Positions 45,054 to 53,479 of a stretch of 64,000 nucleotides of DNA are shown one piece after another. Below the pieces are notes generated by a model. It ran no database searches, was not told the origin of the DNA, and saw only the letters and a program-made list of their open reading frames with translations. Within the stretch, counting starts at the first letter, position 1. Every line of letters begins with the position of its first letter. This DNA is from Methylotenera_A sp031422335 (GTDB lineage: Bacteria; Pseudomonadota; Gammaproteobacteria; Burkholderiales; Methylophilaceae). The stretch covers positions 1 through 64,000 of the forward strand of contig JANOQW010000015.1 in NCBI GenBank assembly GCA_031422335.1. The letters are read 5' to 3'. Position numbers and translations under genes: made by a program.

Positions 45054-45578
45054 TTAAATAATATAAGGTGTTGCAAATTCTTTAGATCGCACTAATTTAT
45101 CGCAATCTAGCATATGCCAAATACGGTTTTCATCATCTTGATAAGTTTGCGCATTTAAACAAGCACTTTCTTCAGATTCTATTTCATACAGCTTCATGTC
45201 GTTGATGTTACGCAAACCAATCATTTTTTCTACCACAAAGGCCACATTGCTAGACACTGTTTCACTAATCAACAGTAAGCGGGCGTTAGAAGAAATGCTA
45301 GTAAAAGAGGCCTCTAGCAAGTGTGCAATATCATTGATGGCATATAGCACACCACGCACATTAGAAACGCCTAAAAACCAAGGCTTCACAATCGGTACCG
45401 CCTGAATCTCCGCCACTGGCAAAGTCTCAGAGATTTCTCGCAAATTCACCAACACGTTTTTGCTGCCAATCACTACGCCCAAATAACCCGCAGACGACTC
45501 AGCGCCTGCTTTTTTAGCGTTTTCCAATCTCGCTAATATGCTGGTTTGGTATTCGCGTAATTGTGATTGTTTAGACAT
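45054..45578 (-). CDS. pilI: PilI, CheW-like adaptor
   Basis: 174 residues, one CheW domain. GVVIGSKNVLVNLREISETLPV, then VKPWFLGVSNVRGVLYAINDIAHLL, the canonical CheW beta-barrel motif. It couples PilJ to the ChpA kinase. Gene spacing (75 bases to pilJ, 15 bases to pilH) fits a single operon. Confidence 0.94.
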   Translation of the reverse strand: MSKQSQLREYQTSILARLENAKKAGAESSAGYLGVVIGSKNVLVNLREISETLPVAEIQAVPIVKPWFLGVSNVRGVLYAINDIAHLLEASFTSISSNARLLLISETVSSNVAFVVEKMIGLRNINDMKLYEIESEESACLNAQTYQDDENRIWHMLDCDKLVRSKEFATPYII

Positions 45579-45593
45579 AAAATATTTAACTTA

Positions 45594-45959
45594 CTAGCCT
45601 AGTTTTGCAATCAAGGCTATGAGCTCAACTTTAGAAGCAGGCTTAATAATGCAACCTTTGGCGCCCATCTTCTCTGCCCAAGCATGATCAGTCACCTGCA
45701 ACTTGCCTGAACACAAAATAACCGGGATTTTTGCAGTGGCCGGGTCTTTGGTCAACGTGCGCGTGGCTTGAAAGCCCGTTAGCCCGGTCATAATAATGTC
45801 CATAATAATCAAATCTGGTGCAATTTCTGCAGCGCGTTCAATGCATGCCTCACCACTTTCCAGCCCAATGACTTGGTAACCTTCAGCTTCTAACAATTCA
45901 GTTAAATAAAATCTGTCGGTGGCTGAATCATCTACGATTAAAATTTTATTAATTGCCAT
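45594..45959 (-). CDS. pilH: PilH, CheY-like response regulator
   Basis: 121 residues, receiver only. Acidic pocket VDDSATDRFYL, phosphoacceptor Asp54 in IIMDIIMTGLTGFQ, conserved Lys near the end (IIKPAS). In Pseudomonas PilH acts mainly as a phosphate sink or drives pilus retraction with PilU. The order pilG, pilH, pilI, pilJ is the standard one. Confidence 0.93.
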   Translation of the reverse strand: MAINKILIVDDSATDRFYLTELLEAEGYQVIGLESGEACIERAAEIAPDLIIMDIIMTGLTGFQATRTLTKDPATAKIPVILCSGKLQVTDHAWAEKMGAKGCIIKPASKVELIALIAKLG

Positions 45960-46008
45960 TGCTCGCTCCCTAAAAAATCTCTAAAAATGATTACAAAAAT
46001 TAAGTAAC

Positions 46009-46395
46009 TTATTTTTTCACGTATGCGTTAACTGCTTCTATCAAGGTATCTTGCGTAAAAGGTTTGGTTAAATATTGATCAGAGCCCGCCATGCGACCAC
46101 GTGCGCGGTCGAACAAGCCATCTTTGCTAGACAGCATAATGACAGGCGTGCTGCTAAATTTTGCGTTGCGCTTAATGAGTGCACAAGTTTGATAACCATC
46201 TAAACGCGGCATCATAATATCCACAAAAATGACTTGAGGGAGTTGATCGGCAATTTTTGCCAGCGCATCAAAACCATCTTCTGCCAAAATGACCTCACAG
46301 CCGGCAGATTTAAGAAAAATCTCTGCGCTGCGGCGGATGGTGTTGCTATCGTCAATTACCATGACTTTAGTGCCTGCTAAATTTACTTGTGCCAC
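46009..46395 (-). CDS. pilG: PilG, CheY-like response regulator
   Basis: 128 residues, receiver only. VIDDSNTIRRSAEIFLKSAGCEV start, phosphoacceptor Asp59 in IFVDIMMPRLDGYQ, YLTKPF near the end. It promotes pilus extension via PilB and, in Pseudomonas, activates the adenylate cyclase CyaB. First gene of the operon; the 244 bases between it and the divergent FIST gene are AT-rich and must hold both promoters, though no clear consensus pair was found. Confidence 0.94.
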   Translation of the reverse strand: MAQVNLAGTKVMVIDDSNTIRRSAEIFLKSAGCEVILAEDGFDALAKIADQLPQVIFVDIMMPRLDGYQTCALIKRNAKFSSTPVIMLSSKDGLFDRARGRMAGSDQYLTKPFTQDTLIEAVNAYVKK

Positions 46396-46639
46396 GTTTT
46401 ATTCCCCCAACATATACAGATTATATGTTTAGCATAATTACCGTTAACTTGAGTAAATAGTGGTTTTTTGTGATTGTTGATTTAATTTACACAACTAAAT
46501 ATTACATTTTTTTAAATAATATGCAACACTTACATGAGTTTTGTAATAATATACCTTAACAATAAAAATAGCGTTGATGTTTTACACAAATATAAATAAC
46601 GTATTAGAAGCACTATTTTTTATTTAAAGGCTTAATCAA

Positions 46640-47800
46640 ATGATTATTAGACAAGAATCTGTAGAGTCAACAAAGGCACTCAAAGATTTGCCCAGCACCT
46701 CGCCACTACCTAGCGCTAATTTAGTATTAGTGTTTGGCTCAATGAAACGCTTTAACGAAGGTAAGCTGCAAGGTTTTTTAAAATCGCGCTACCCTGCGGC
46801 ACAACTGGTTGGTTGTACTACCTCTGGCGAAATCAGCCCGAACGGTGTTTATGACGACAGCATTCAAATTACCGCGATTCAGTGGGAAAAAACCATCCAA
46901 CGCGTCGCACAAACCAAAATGACTGGCATGCTTAACTCTTTCGAAGCGGCTGCTGGCCTAGCCAAGCAATTAAAAGCAGAAACGCTGCGCACGGTATTGG
47001 TGATTTCTGATGGCTTAAATGTCAATGGTTCAGAGCTGCTCAAAGGTTTTCAAAGTGTATTAGGCGATGTGCCAATTGTGGGCGGTCTAGCGGGTGATGG
47101 TGGCGCATTTGTTAACACCTTACAATTATTTAACGAAACCGTATCGAACAAACAAGTGATTGCCGTAGGCTTATATGGCAACGCGTTGATTACAGCTAGT
47201 GGCGCGCTAGGTGGCTGGAAACCTTATGGCCCTCCACGCAAAGTGACTAGATCTGAGAAAAACGTGGTGTTTGAAATGGATGGCAAACCAGCTTTGCCGC
47301 TCTACCGCATGTATATTGGCGAAGCATTTGCGCGTGGCTTGCCAGGTTCCGGTTTAAAATTCCCGTTAGCGGTGATTGAGGAAGGTAAGCGTGATGTGGA
47401 AAAAATCCGTACCTTATTGGCGGTGGATGCTAGCGCCAATAGCCTGACTTTTGCGGGCAACGTAGAAGAAGGCGAAACCGTGCGTTTGTGCCAAACCAAC
47501 CACGATAGATTGGTGGAAGGCGCAGGAAATGCGGCCAATTTAGTGATGGATAGCTTGGGTGGCACTAAGACTAACCAAGTAGGCTTGGCTTTGTGCGTCA
47601 GCTGCGTGGGGCGGAAACTAGTCATGGCAGAGCAAATAGGCGATGAAGTCAAACTGGTACAACAAATTCTAGGCCCACAAACTTCTGTGGCAGGGTTTTA
47701 TTCTTATGGTGAGATTGCACCGCGCCCCAACACCACCGATAGCGTATTGCACAACCAAACCATGACCATTGGTTATTTAAGTGAAAACTTGTTAGCTTAA
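46640..47800 (+). CDS. FIST-domain sensor protein
   Basis: 386 residues. FIST_N (about 25-220; LVFGSMKRFNEGKLQGFLKSRYPAAQLVGCTTSGEIS, then PIVGGLAGDGGAF) and FIST_C (about 225-365; AFARGLPGSGLKFPLAV, ALCVSCVGRKLVM, ending VAGFYSYGEIAP). FIST proteins are predicted small-ligand sensors, often amino acids, and are frequently encoded with chemotaxis or c-di-GMP genes. It has no output domain and would need a partner. It is divergent from the pilGHIJ-chpA operon, which suggests a link to surface sensing (inference). A good terminator follows. Confidence 0.92.
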   Translation: MIIRQESVESTKALKDLPSTSPLPSANLVLVFGSMKRFNEGKLQGFLKSRYPAAQLVGCTTSGEISPNGVYDDSIQITAIQWEKTIQRVAQTKMTGMLNSFEAAAGLAKQLKAETLRTVLVISDGLNVNGSELLKGFQSVLGDVPIVGGLAGDGGAFVNTLQLFNETVSNKQVIAVGLYGNALITASGALGGWKPYGPPRKVTRSEKNVVFEMDGKPALPLYRMYIGEAFARGLPGSGLKFPLAVIEEGKRDVEKIRTLLAVDASANSLTFAGNVEEGETVRLCQTNHDRLVEGAGNAANLVMDSLGGTKTNQVGLALCVSCVGRKLVMAEQIGDEVKLVQQILGPQTSVAGFYSYGEIAPRPNTTDSVLHNQTMTIGYLSENLLA

Positions 47801-47824
47801 GCACAATTTAGTTCGGCTTTAATC

Positions 47825-47859
47825 AAAAGCACCTGTTCCCTACAGGTGCTTTTTGTTTT
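47825..47859 (+). terminator. Rho-independent terminator after the FIST gene
   Basis: 12-bp stem AAAAGCACCTGT / ACAGGTGCTTTT with loop TCCCT, followed by TTTTTGTTTT. Confidence 0.93.
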
Positions 47860-47912
47860 ATGATACAAGCTCAAAATTATGATTCTGACGTACTAATAGA
47901 AAAGGAAAAATC

Positions 47913-48413
47913 ATGTCAAATTCCGTTACGCTTAAAGGCAACCCAGTAGATGTGGCAGGCAACTTGCCAAAAGTAGGTAGCACAGCACCTAATTTTACGC
48001 TGGTTGATAAAGCATTAGCAGATGTAACCCTGGACAACTTTGCGGGAAAACGCAAAGTGCTAAATATATTCCCAAGTGTCGATACGCCCACTTGCGCTGC
48101 CTCGATTCGAGCTTTTAATAAGCATGCTGCTAGCATGAGCAACACGGTGGTATTGAATATCTCTGCCGATTTGCCGTTTGCGCAAACGCGCTTTTGCGCT
48201 GCAGAAGGCATTGAAAACGTGCAAAATTTATCTAGCATGCGTGGCCGCGATTTTTTAATGAACTACGGTGTGCTGTTATTTACCAGCAAATTGGCGGGTT
48301 TGTGCGCGCGTGCTGTCATTGTGCTTGACGAAAAAAATGTGGTAAAACATGTGGAGTTGGTACCAGAAATTGCTAACGAGCCTAACTATGACGCAGCCTT
48401 AGCGGTACTTTAA
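47913..48413 (+). CDS. tpx: Thiol peroxidase
   Basis: 166 residues, atypical 2-Cys peroxiredoxin. Peroxidatic Cys61 in PSVDTPTCAAS and resolving Cys95 in TRFCAAEG, the Tpx arrangement. A third cysteine occurs in LAGLCARAV. It reduces peroxides with thioredoxin as electron donor. AAAAGGAAAAATC just before the ATG is a good ribosome site. A palindromic repeat plus T-run forms its probable terminator. Confidence 0.96.
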   Translation: MSNSVTLKGNPVDVAGNLPKVGSTAPNFTLVDKALADVTLDNFAGKRKVLNIFPSVDTPTCAASIRAFNKHAASMSNTVVLNISADLPFAQTRFCAAEGIENVQNLSSMRGRDFLMNYGVLLFTSKLAGLCARAVIVLDEKNVVKHVELVPEIANEPNYDAALAVL

Positions 48414-48454
48414 ATATAGCTTAAGCCATTATTTGGTTTAAATCATTTAAATAT

Positions 48455-48500
48455 CTGCCCTGCAAGCCAATATCCACGCGGCTTACAGGGCATTTTTTTG
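48455..48500 (+). repeat. Short palindromic repeat, copy 5, with T-run (probable tpx terminator)
   Basis: 39-bp element at 48455-48493: CTGCCCTGCAAGCC, loop AATATCCACGC, GGCTTACAGGGCAT, then a run of seven T. It is convergent with the mazG-like gene. Confidence 0.85.
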
Positions 48501-48514
48501 CATACAGTTATTTA

Positions 48515-48883
48515 TTATTTATACTGAGTATGCATATATTTTGTGTACTTGGCGTTGCTGCCTTTGGCTTTTTCTACTGGATATTTAATTGCGTTCAGCG
48601 TAATTTTTTTGTTGGTCGCGTCGATCAAATCAATCTCTAACACTTCGGCAATGCGCAACAAATATACAAACGTATCCGCCAACTCGTGGCTCACTGCCTC
48701 ACGCTTTTCGGGCGCTAGTTGCTGGCTTTCGGTTGGCGTATCCCATTGAAATAGCTCAACTAATTCTGCTGCTTCCACAATCATCGCCATCGCCAAATTT
48801 TTAGGTGTGTGAAATTGCGCCCAATCGCGCTCGGCCACAAATTGGTTAATTTTTGCACGTAAATTATCTAATGAATCATCCAT
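48515..48883 (-). CDS. MazG-like nucleotide pyrophosphohydrolase
   Basis: 122 residues, single domain. The metal-binding pattern EAAELVELFQWD (ExxE) followed by ELADTFVYLLRIAEVLEID (ExxD) is that of all-alpha NTP pyrophosphatases of the MazG / dCTPase (RS21-C6) group. Likely a house-cleaning enzyme that removes non-canonical dNTPs. It has a lysine-rich tail (KAKGSNAKYTKY). It stands alone between two repeat elements. Confidence 0.9.
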   Translation of the reverse strand: MDDSLDNLRAKINQFVAERDWAQFHTPKNLAMAMIVEAAELVELFQWDTPTESQQLAPEKREAVSHELADTFVYLLRIAEVLEIDLIDATNKKITLNAIKYPVEKAKGSNAKYTKYMHTQYK

Positions 48884-48918
48884 TTTAATTATCCTAATTT
48901 ATTACAAGGAACAAATCG

Positions 48919-49014
48919 ATGCTCTAGCAGCCAATATCCATGCGATCTTCGCGCATGAATAACCAGCTTTAGCTGGTATATTCTGCGGTGATGACCTTTA
49001 CGGTTACAGGGCAT
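48919..49014 (+). repeat. Long (cloverleaf) palindromic element, copy L2
   Basis: 96 bp. Outer stem ATGCTCT with CAGGGCAT, arm 1 ATGCG-ATCTTCG-CGCAT, arm 2 ACCAGC-TTTA-GCTGGT with flanking GAATA/TATTC, arm 3 ACC-TTTAC-GGT. Arm 3 differs from the other copies on both sides while pairing is kept. Confidence 0.88.
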
Positions 49015-49080
49015 CGAAATAAAGGTGTTGTCTAAAAGATGTTATTTAAAAGCCTATTTTGTATTACGCTATTTTAGTTT

Positions 49081-49130
49081 CGACATAACCTAAAGGTTAG
49101 TCTCCACTGAAACTTCGGACTAAAGTCCTT
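49081..49130. repeat. Pair of small hairpins over the 3' end of the methyltransferase gene
   Basis: TAACC-TAAA-GGTTA at about 49086-49099 and GGACTAAAGTCC at 49117-49128. The second covers the stop codon (49122-49120) of the minus-strand gene. Both use a TTTA/TAAA-type loop like arm 2 of the long repeat elements. Confidence 0.55.
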
Positions 49131-50271
49131 GTTTTCGATTACTGCCGGCCACCATTTTAATCTCAAACAATCGGCATTCCAACGGCCCATTAAATAGCGG
49201 CATGCGTTTGCTCGGTGTTAGGCGCATCAACTTGGGCAAGCGCAAGTCGTTGGTTAAAAAGTAGGTGTTCCAGCCTGCAAATTTGCGTTTTAGCGCTTCA
49301 CCCATTTTGGGGTAAAGTGCTGCCAATTCTTCATCCTCGCCAATGCGCACGCCGTAGGGCGGATTAGCAACCAATACGCCATGATCAGCTGGCGGAATCA
49401 CCTCAGTAATATTCACTTGCGTTAATTGCACCGCCGCTAGCAAGCCTGCCGCATCAAGGTTTTGCTTGGCAATGCGCACTGCGCGCAAATCGCTATCGCT
49501 GCCATAGATTTTTTGAAAGCTAGCAGGTTTTACATTTTTAAGCGCCGCGTTTTTTACTTTTTTCCAACTGTCGCTTTCATAATTTTTGAGCTTTTCAAAG
49601 CCAAAGTTGCGGTTTAAGCCTGGCGCTATATTCAGCGAAATCATCGCCGCCTCCAATAAAAAAGTACCACTGCCGCACATGGGGTCTAGCAATGGCTGAC
49701 CTGCTTGCCAGCCGCTTAAATACAAAATCCCAGCGGCTAAATTTTCACGCAAAGGCGCCTCTATACTGGCTTTGCGGTTGCCACGCATATACAGCGCGTC
49801 GCCTGATGTATCAATATAATAAACATAAGCATCAGCGGTTAAATACGCATGAATGCGCACTGCGGGCGTTTTGGTATCAATATATGGCCGCGAATCAACC
49901 ACTTGCCGAAACTTGTCGCACACCGCGTCTTTTATTCGTAGCGTGGCAAATTCTAAGCTTTTTAGTGGGCATTTTACGCCAGTCACCTTCACCATAAAGT
50001 CGTGTTTTACATCAAACCAATTCGGCCAGTTTATTTTGTAGGCAGCTTGGTATAAATCGTCCTCTGTTGCATATCTGTCCTGCCCCACCTGCATTAAAAT
50101 TCTAGTGGCAATGCGTGAGTGCAAATTGGCGCTGTAACACACGCTAAGCTCGCCCGCAAACGCTACGCCACCATCGGTGGGTTTAATGTCTTTGGCACCA
50201 GCGGCCTTGATTTCATTGGCGAGTAGCGCTTCTAGGCCGCGTGGGCAAGTGGCAAAATATTGATTAAACAT
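49120..50271 (-). CDS. THUMP-domain SAM-dependent RNA methyltransferase (RlmL N-terminal-half type)
   Basis: 383 residues. An N-terminal ferredoxin-like plus THUMP region (about 1-155) precedes a Rossmann methyltransferase domain with motif I LLDPMCGSGTFLLEAA and the catalytic VANPPYG of N2-guanine RNA methyltransferases. It corresponds to the first half of E. coli RlmL (m2G2445 of 23S rRNA), without the RlmK half, a common form in betaproteobacteria. The start codon abuts the stop of the SpeE-like gene. The last residues (QGL) and stop are encoded inside a small hairpin. Confidence 0.9.
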   Translation of the reverse strand: MFNQYFATCPRGLEALLANEIKAAGAKDIKPTDGGVAFAGELSVCYSANLHSRIATRILMQVGQDRYATEDDLYQAAYKINWPNWFDVKHDFMVKVTGVKCPLKSLEFATLRIKDAVCDKFRQVVDSRPYIDTKTPAVRIHAYLTADAYVYYIDTSGDALYMRGNRKASIEAPLRENLAAGILYLSGWQAGQPLLDPMCGSGTFLLEAAMISLNIAPGLNRNFGFEKLKNYESDSWKKVKNAALKNVKPASFQKIYGSDSDLRAVRIAKQNLDAAGLLAAVQLTQVNITEVIPPADHGVLVANPPYGVRIGEDEELAALYPKMGEALKRKFAGWNTYFLTNDLRLPKLMRLTPSKRMPLFNGPLECRLFEIKMVAGSNRKQGL

Positions 50272-51075
50272 TTAACTGCTTTCTGCAAAAAACTGCTGAT
50301 TGTGATGGCTATTATGATCGCACAGCTTTTCTACAAAGCCTAAAAATTCGATAGCGTGTGGCTTTTCAAATTGCGTTTCTAGTACTTTGGCGCGCTCACG
50401 CAATACTGTAGTTTTTATTTGAAAGTCTGACTTAAATCCAAACACCACAATATTTCCCGGCTTGCCTGTGGGCAGCATTAACACTTTATCATCAAAACTT
50501 TGTTCGATACGGCGCAAATAAATATCAAAATTTTTGTCACTACCCCACAAGTTAATCACAAAAATTCCATCTGTTTTAAGCACGCTTTCACAAGTGTCAA
50601 AAAAATCTTGGCTGCAAAAATCTGGCGGAATACCCAATGCATCAAACGCATCTATCATCAGCACATCGGCGCTGTTGGGGCTTTCGCTTAAATGCAGCAA
50701 GCCGTCACCTTCTATAATATTTAGCCGCGCATCGTTATCTGGCACAACAAAATGGCTGCGCGCGGCGGCAATAATTTGTGGGTTGATCTCGACAATAGTT
50801 TGCGCAATGGTTGGGCAAAACGCGTGGATAAACTTGGGCACCGAGCCGCCACCCAAGCCAATAGATAAAACATGTTTGGCGTTATTAGTAAACAACAAAA
50901 AGCCCATCATGCCACGCGAATAAGCCAGCTCTAAGGCAAGCGGTGTTTTCACACGCATGCTGCTTTGAATGGTGATCGAGCCCAAATAGAGCGAGCGCAC
51001 GCCATCCACTTCGATGACTTCGACCACGTTGCCATCATTCACACTTTTGTGGATTTTGCGATTAAATTTAAACAC
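50272..51075 (-). CDS. Spermidine synthase-like protein
   Basis: 267 residues. Rossmann fold of the polyamine aminopropyltransferase family: HVLSIGLGGGSVPKFIHAFCPTIAQTIVEINPQIIAAAR (SAM/dcSAM loop and acidic residue), then NIIEGDGLLHL and VLMIDAFDALGIPPDFCSQDFF. The catalytic DxxD-type segment reads DAFDA. Stand-alone SpeE homologues lacking speD next to them often have unknown substrates, so aminopropyl transfer is not certain. It lies between an RNase II family gene (5-base gap) and a THUMP methyltransferase (abutting). Confidence 0.85.
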   Translation of the reverse strand: MFKFNRKIHKSVNDGNVVEVIEVDGVRSLYLGSITIQSSMRVKTPLALELAYSRGMMGFLLFTNNAKHVLSIGLGGGSVPKFIHAFCPTIAQTIVEINPQIIAAARSHFVVPDNDARLNIIEGDGLLHLSESPNSADVLMIDAFDALGIPPDFCSQDFFDTCESVLKTDGIFVINLWGSDKNFDIYLRRIEQSFDDKVLMLPTGKPGNIVVFGFKSDFQIKTTVLRERAKVLETQFEKPHAIEFLGFVEKLCDHNSHHNQQFFAESS

Positions 51076-51080
51076 GCTGC

Positions 51081-52970
51081 TTAAATCTCAATTGTATCTT
51101 CAACAACTTCTATGATTGCTGCTTCAATCACACTTTTAAATTTGCAATTCAGTTCCATCAACAAAGTATCAATATGTTTAATTTCTAACAATACTTTGCT
51201 ACCGACTTTGCTTTCTGGAAGACCTGTCGTTGGAAGACTAGGCACTTTGGTAATAAAAAACATGCCATCAATTTTCACTAAATTATCGCGCCAAACGGTG
51301 GCCGTCACTTCAGTTAATTTCTCTTGAATCAAATATTGCAAGCACCAGTAACGCTCCATACGCGTTTGAAACTCGCCATAGGCATTATAAGTTTGGTCAA
51401 AGTTGCGAATAATCACATTCAGCTTGCCATCTGCCGCGTTATAAGGCGCATCTTGTTTGTTAAGCATTGCAATTAGTTGGCGCTGATTAACCAAATCGAC
51501 CGCGCGGCGTAAGGGTGATGTGCACCAAGCATATTGCGCCACACCCAAGCCCTGGTGCGGCTCTGCGGCATGTGTCATAAATACTTTGCCGCCGGTTTGG
51601 GCGCGATAAATGCCCGCAACATTCGCTTCTTTCAGCAGGCCACCCCAATGACTGTTGGCGTAAATCATCAACTCCGCCACCAGCTTATCCATGGGGCTGC
51701 CGCGCTCGCGTGCGATGATTTTAACGATGCCGTCAGTCACATAAAAATTGTAATCAATCTGCGGCGCAGCATTCGGGTTGTGCTTACCACGGGTTTTTTC
51801 TAAGCTTTCGGCAAAACCAAATAAAAACTTTAATTGTGTCCAATAGGCATGGCCACTGTCTTGTTCTAGCGTGTTCGCGTTAAAAAACGGTTCAAGCTCG
51901 TCATGACGCAAATTAGCGGCTACTTTAATATTTTCAAGCTTAGTTTCTGTTGTCACAATATCAAATGCTGGCGTAATTTCTACATACAAACTCAAGACTG
52001 GCTTGGTTTCGCCCGCATCTAAGCTAAATGGCTGCACCACATTATCTGGCAACATAGTAATTTTATTGCCTGGCATATAAACGGTTGATAATCGCGATAG
52101 TACAATCGCGTCTAAAGCAGAATCTGGCTGCACCGCCAACGCTGGCGCGGCAATGTGAATGCCGACGCGCGTGTTGCCATTGGGCAAAATTTGCAGGCTG
52201 AATGCATCGTCAATTTCTGTGGTTGTCGCATCGTCAATGCTAAAACAGCGTGCCTCTGCGAGGCTTAATCCATGCGCTTGTACGGGTATCTCATATTCAC
52301 CAAAATCTAAGCCCTTGGCAAACATTTCGCGCAAAAATGCACCTAAGTGATAATCGTGTGCGCTTTTAACTAAGCCACTATCTGCCATCACTGTCAGTGC
52401 CAACCTACCAGAGCTTTGCGCAGCTTGGTCAATGGCTTTCCACTCTAAGCTATTTTTATCTGGCGCATAAATTAGGTTGTCAGCCTTATCGGTAAAGCCT
52501 GCTGGCAATTGTTTATCATTCAACTGCTGCACCCACACCGCCATTTGCTCGGCTTGCAGTTTTTTGCGCTCTACCGCGGCTAGCGCCAGCTTTAGGGTTT
52601 CGGCTGGCGCTGCTTTGTAACGGCCTTTGCCTTTGCGATAAAAATAAATTGGTGCAGCATGCAGCTTAATGGCTGTGGCAGCTGCTTCAATTGCAGTCGG
52701 TTTTTTGCCATAATAATCTTGCGCTAAATCCTCAAAACCAAACTCTGCCTCATTGCAACATTCCCACAAAAAATCAATCTCTATTTCGGCAGCCATGCCA
52801 GAAGCCGCTTCTATAAAACCTTGCAGGGTATGTTCAAAGCGTAGCAATATATTAGTCGCCTTAATTTTACTGCGTTTTCCCGTGGCAGATTCGACTTGCA
52901 ATGAGCCTGCATTTTCTGTCATCACTGTTGCCACTTTAAACTGGCTTTCTTCTTCGTAAAATACTTGCAT
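51081..52970 (-). CDS. RNase II family (RNB) exoribonuclease
   Basis: 629 residues. A 3'-5' exoribonuclease by family. The RNB catalytic block starts at ARCFSIDDATTTEIDDAFSL with the conserved aspartates that bind two metal ions, followed by RVGIHIAAPALAVQPDSALD and a C-terminal region that ends without a recognisable S1 domain of normal length. The N-terminal part (1-200) is not the typical cold-shock pair and has long helical segments, resembling the shorter betaproteobacterial RNB proteins. First gene of a three-gene operon with SpeE-like and THUMP methyltransferase genes. Confidence 0.9.
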   Translation of the reverse strand: MQVFYEEESQFKVATVMTENAGSLQVESATGKRSKIKATNILLRFEHTLQGFIEAASGMAAEIEIDFLWECCNEAEFGFEDLAQDYYGKKPTAIEAAATAIKLHAAPIYFYRKGKGRYKAAPAETLKLALAAVERKKLQAEQMAVWVQQLNDKQLPAGFTDKADNLIYAPDKNSLEWKAIDQAAQSSGRLALTVMADSGLVKSAHDYHLGAFLREMFAKGLDFGEYEIPVQAHGLSLAEARCFSIDDATTTEIDDAFSLQILPNGNTRVGIHIAAPALAVQPDSALDAIVLSRLSTVYMPGNKITMLPDNVVQPFSLDAGETKPVLSLYVEITPAFDIVTTETKLENIKVAANLRHDELEPFFNANTLEQDSGHAYWTQLKFLFGFAESLEKTRGKHNPNAAPQIDYNFYVTDGIVKIIARERGSPMDKLVAELMIYANSHWGGLLKEANVAGIYRAQTGGKVFMTHAAEPHQGLGVAQYAWCTSPLRRAVDLVNQRQLIAMLNKQDAPYNAADGKLNVIIRNFDQTYNAYGEFQTRMERYWCLQYLIQEKLTEVTATVWRDNLVKIDGMFFITKVPSLPTTGLPESKVGSKVLLEIKHIDTLLMELNCKFKSVIEAAIIEVVEDTIEI

Positions 52971-53244
52971 GTATCGGGTTATATCTTTCGGCGTTTAGCG
53001 GGTCAAAATAGTTTGTTAGTTTGTGCTTTATGCAACGACTAATTCAATAGTAAAAGTTCTTAACATTTGTTTACGATGTGTTTTTTGTGATCATGCTTTA
53101 ATAGTGACGTGTTAAAGAGATAGATTGATATGTTTAAGAATATTAATTTTTGAAGTCGTAATTTTAATGTTTTCTAGTGAAATAAGCTTGTTTAATTAGT
53201 GCATTTTTTATATTTAAAGAAACATCATGAATACTAATTAAGTG

Positions 53245-53410
53245 CTGTTGCTTGCAGTAATTGCAAAGTTCCGACGCGTTGTGCTAACAATTACACTAGT
53301 TTGCAGAGATTAAAAGTGCGACATTAAGAATCACACTATTAGAAAAAATAATAATTCACTTTTGTGATTTATGGGGCTACTCAAGTATTGCTTGGGTAGC
53401 CTCTTTTTTT
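53245..53410 (+). ncRNA. Candidate small RNA in the 509-base gap before the CobW gene
   Basis: The gap 52971-53479 has no credible reading frame. Its right part has consecutive hairpins: GTAATTG (53257-53263) with CAATTAC (53288-53294), AGTG/CACT near 53316-53337, TTCAC-TTTT-GTGA near 53355-53367, and a strong terminator at 53373-53410. The left part (52971-53240) is AT-rich with nothing recognised. No clear promoter was found, so the 5' end is a guess. Confidence 0.4.
53373..53410 (+). terminator. Orphan rho-independent terminator
   Basis: 13-bp stem GGGGCTACTCAAG / CTTGGGTAGCCTC (with G-T pairs) and loop TATTG, followed by seven T. No coding gene precedes it on this strand; the nearest upstream gene (RNB) is on the other strand. 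Confidence 0.9.
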
Positions 53411-53479
53411 GCCCATAATTAATGGTTTCAATCACTTTTTAACGTAAAATCAGCAGCATGGCAGACATACAAGGTATTT

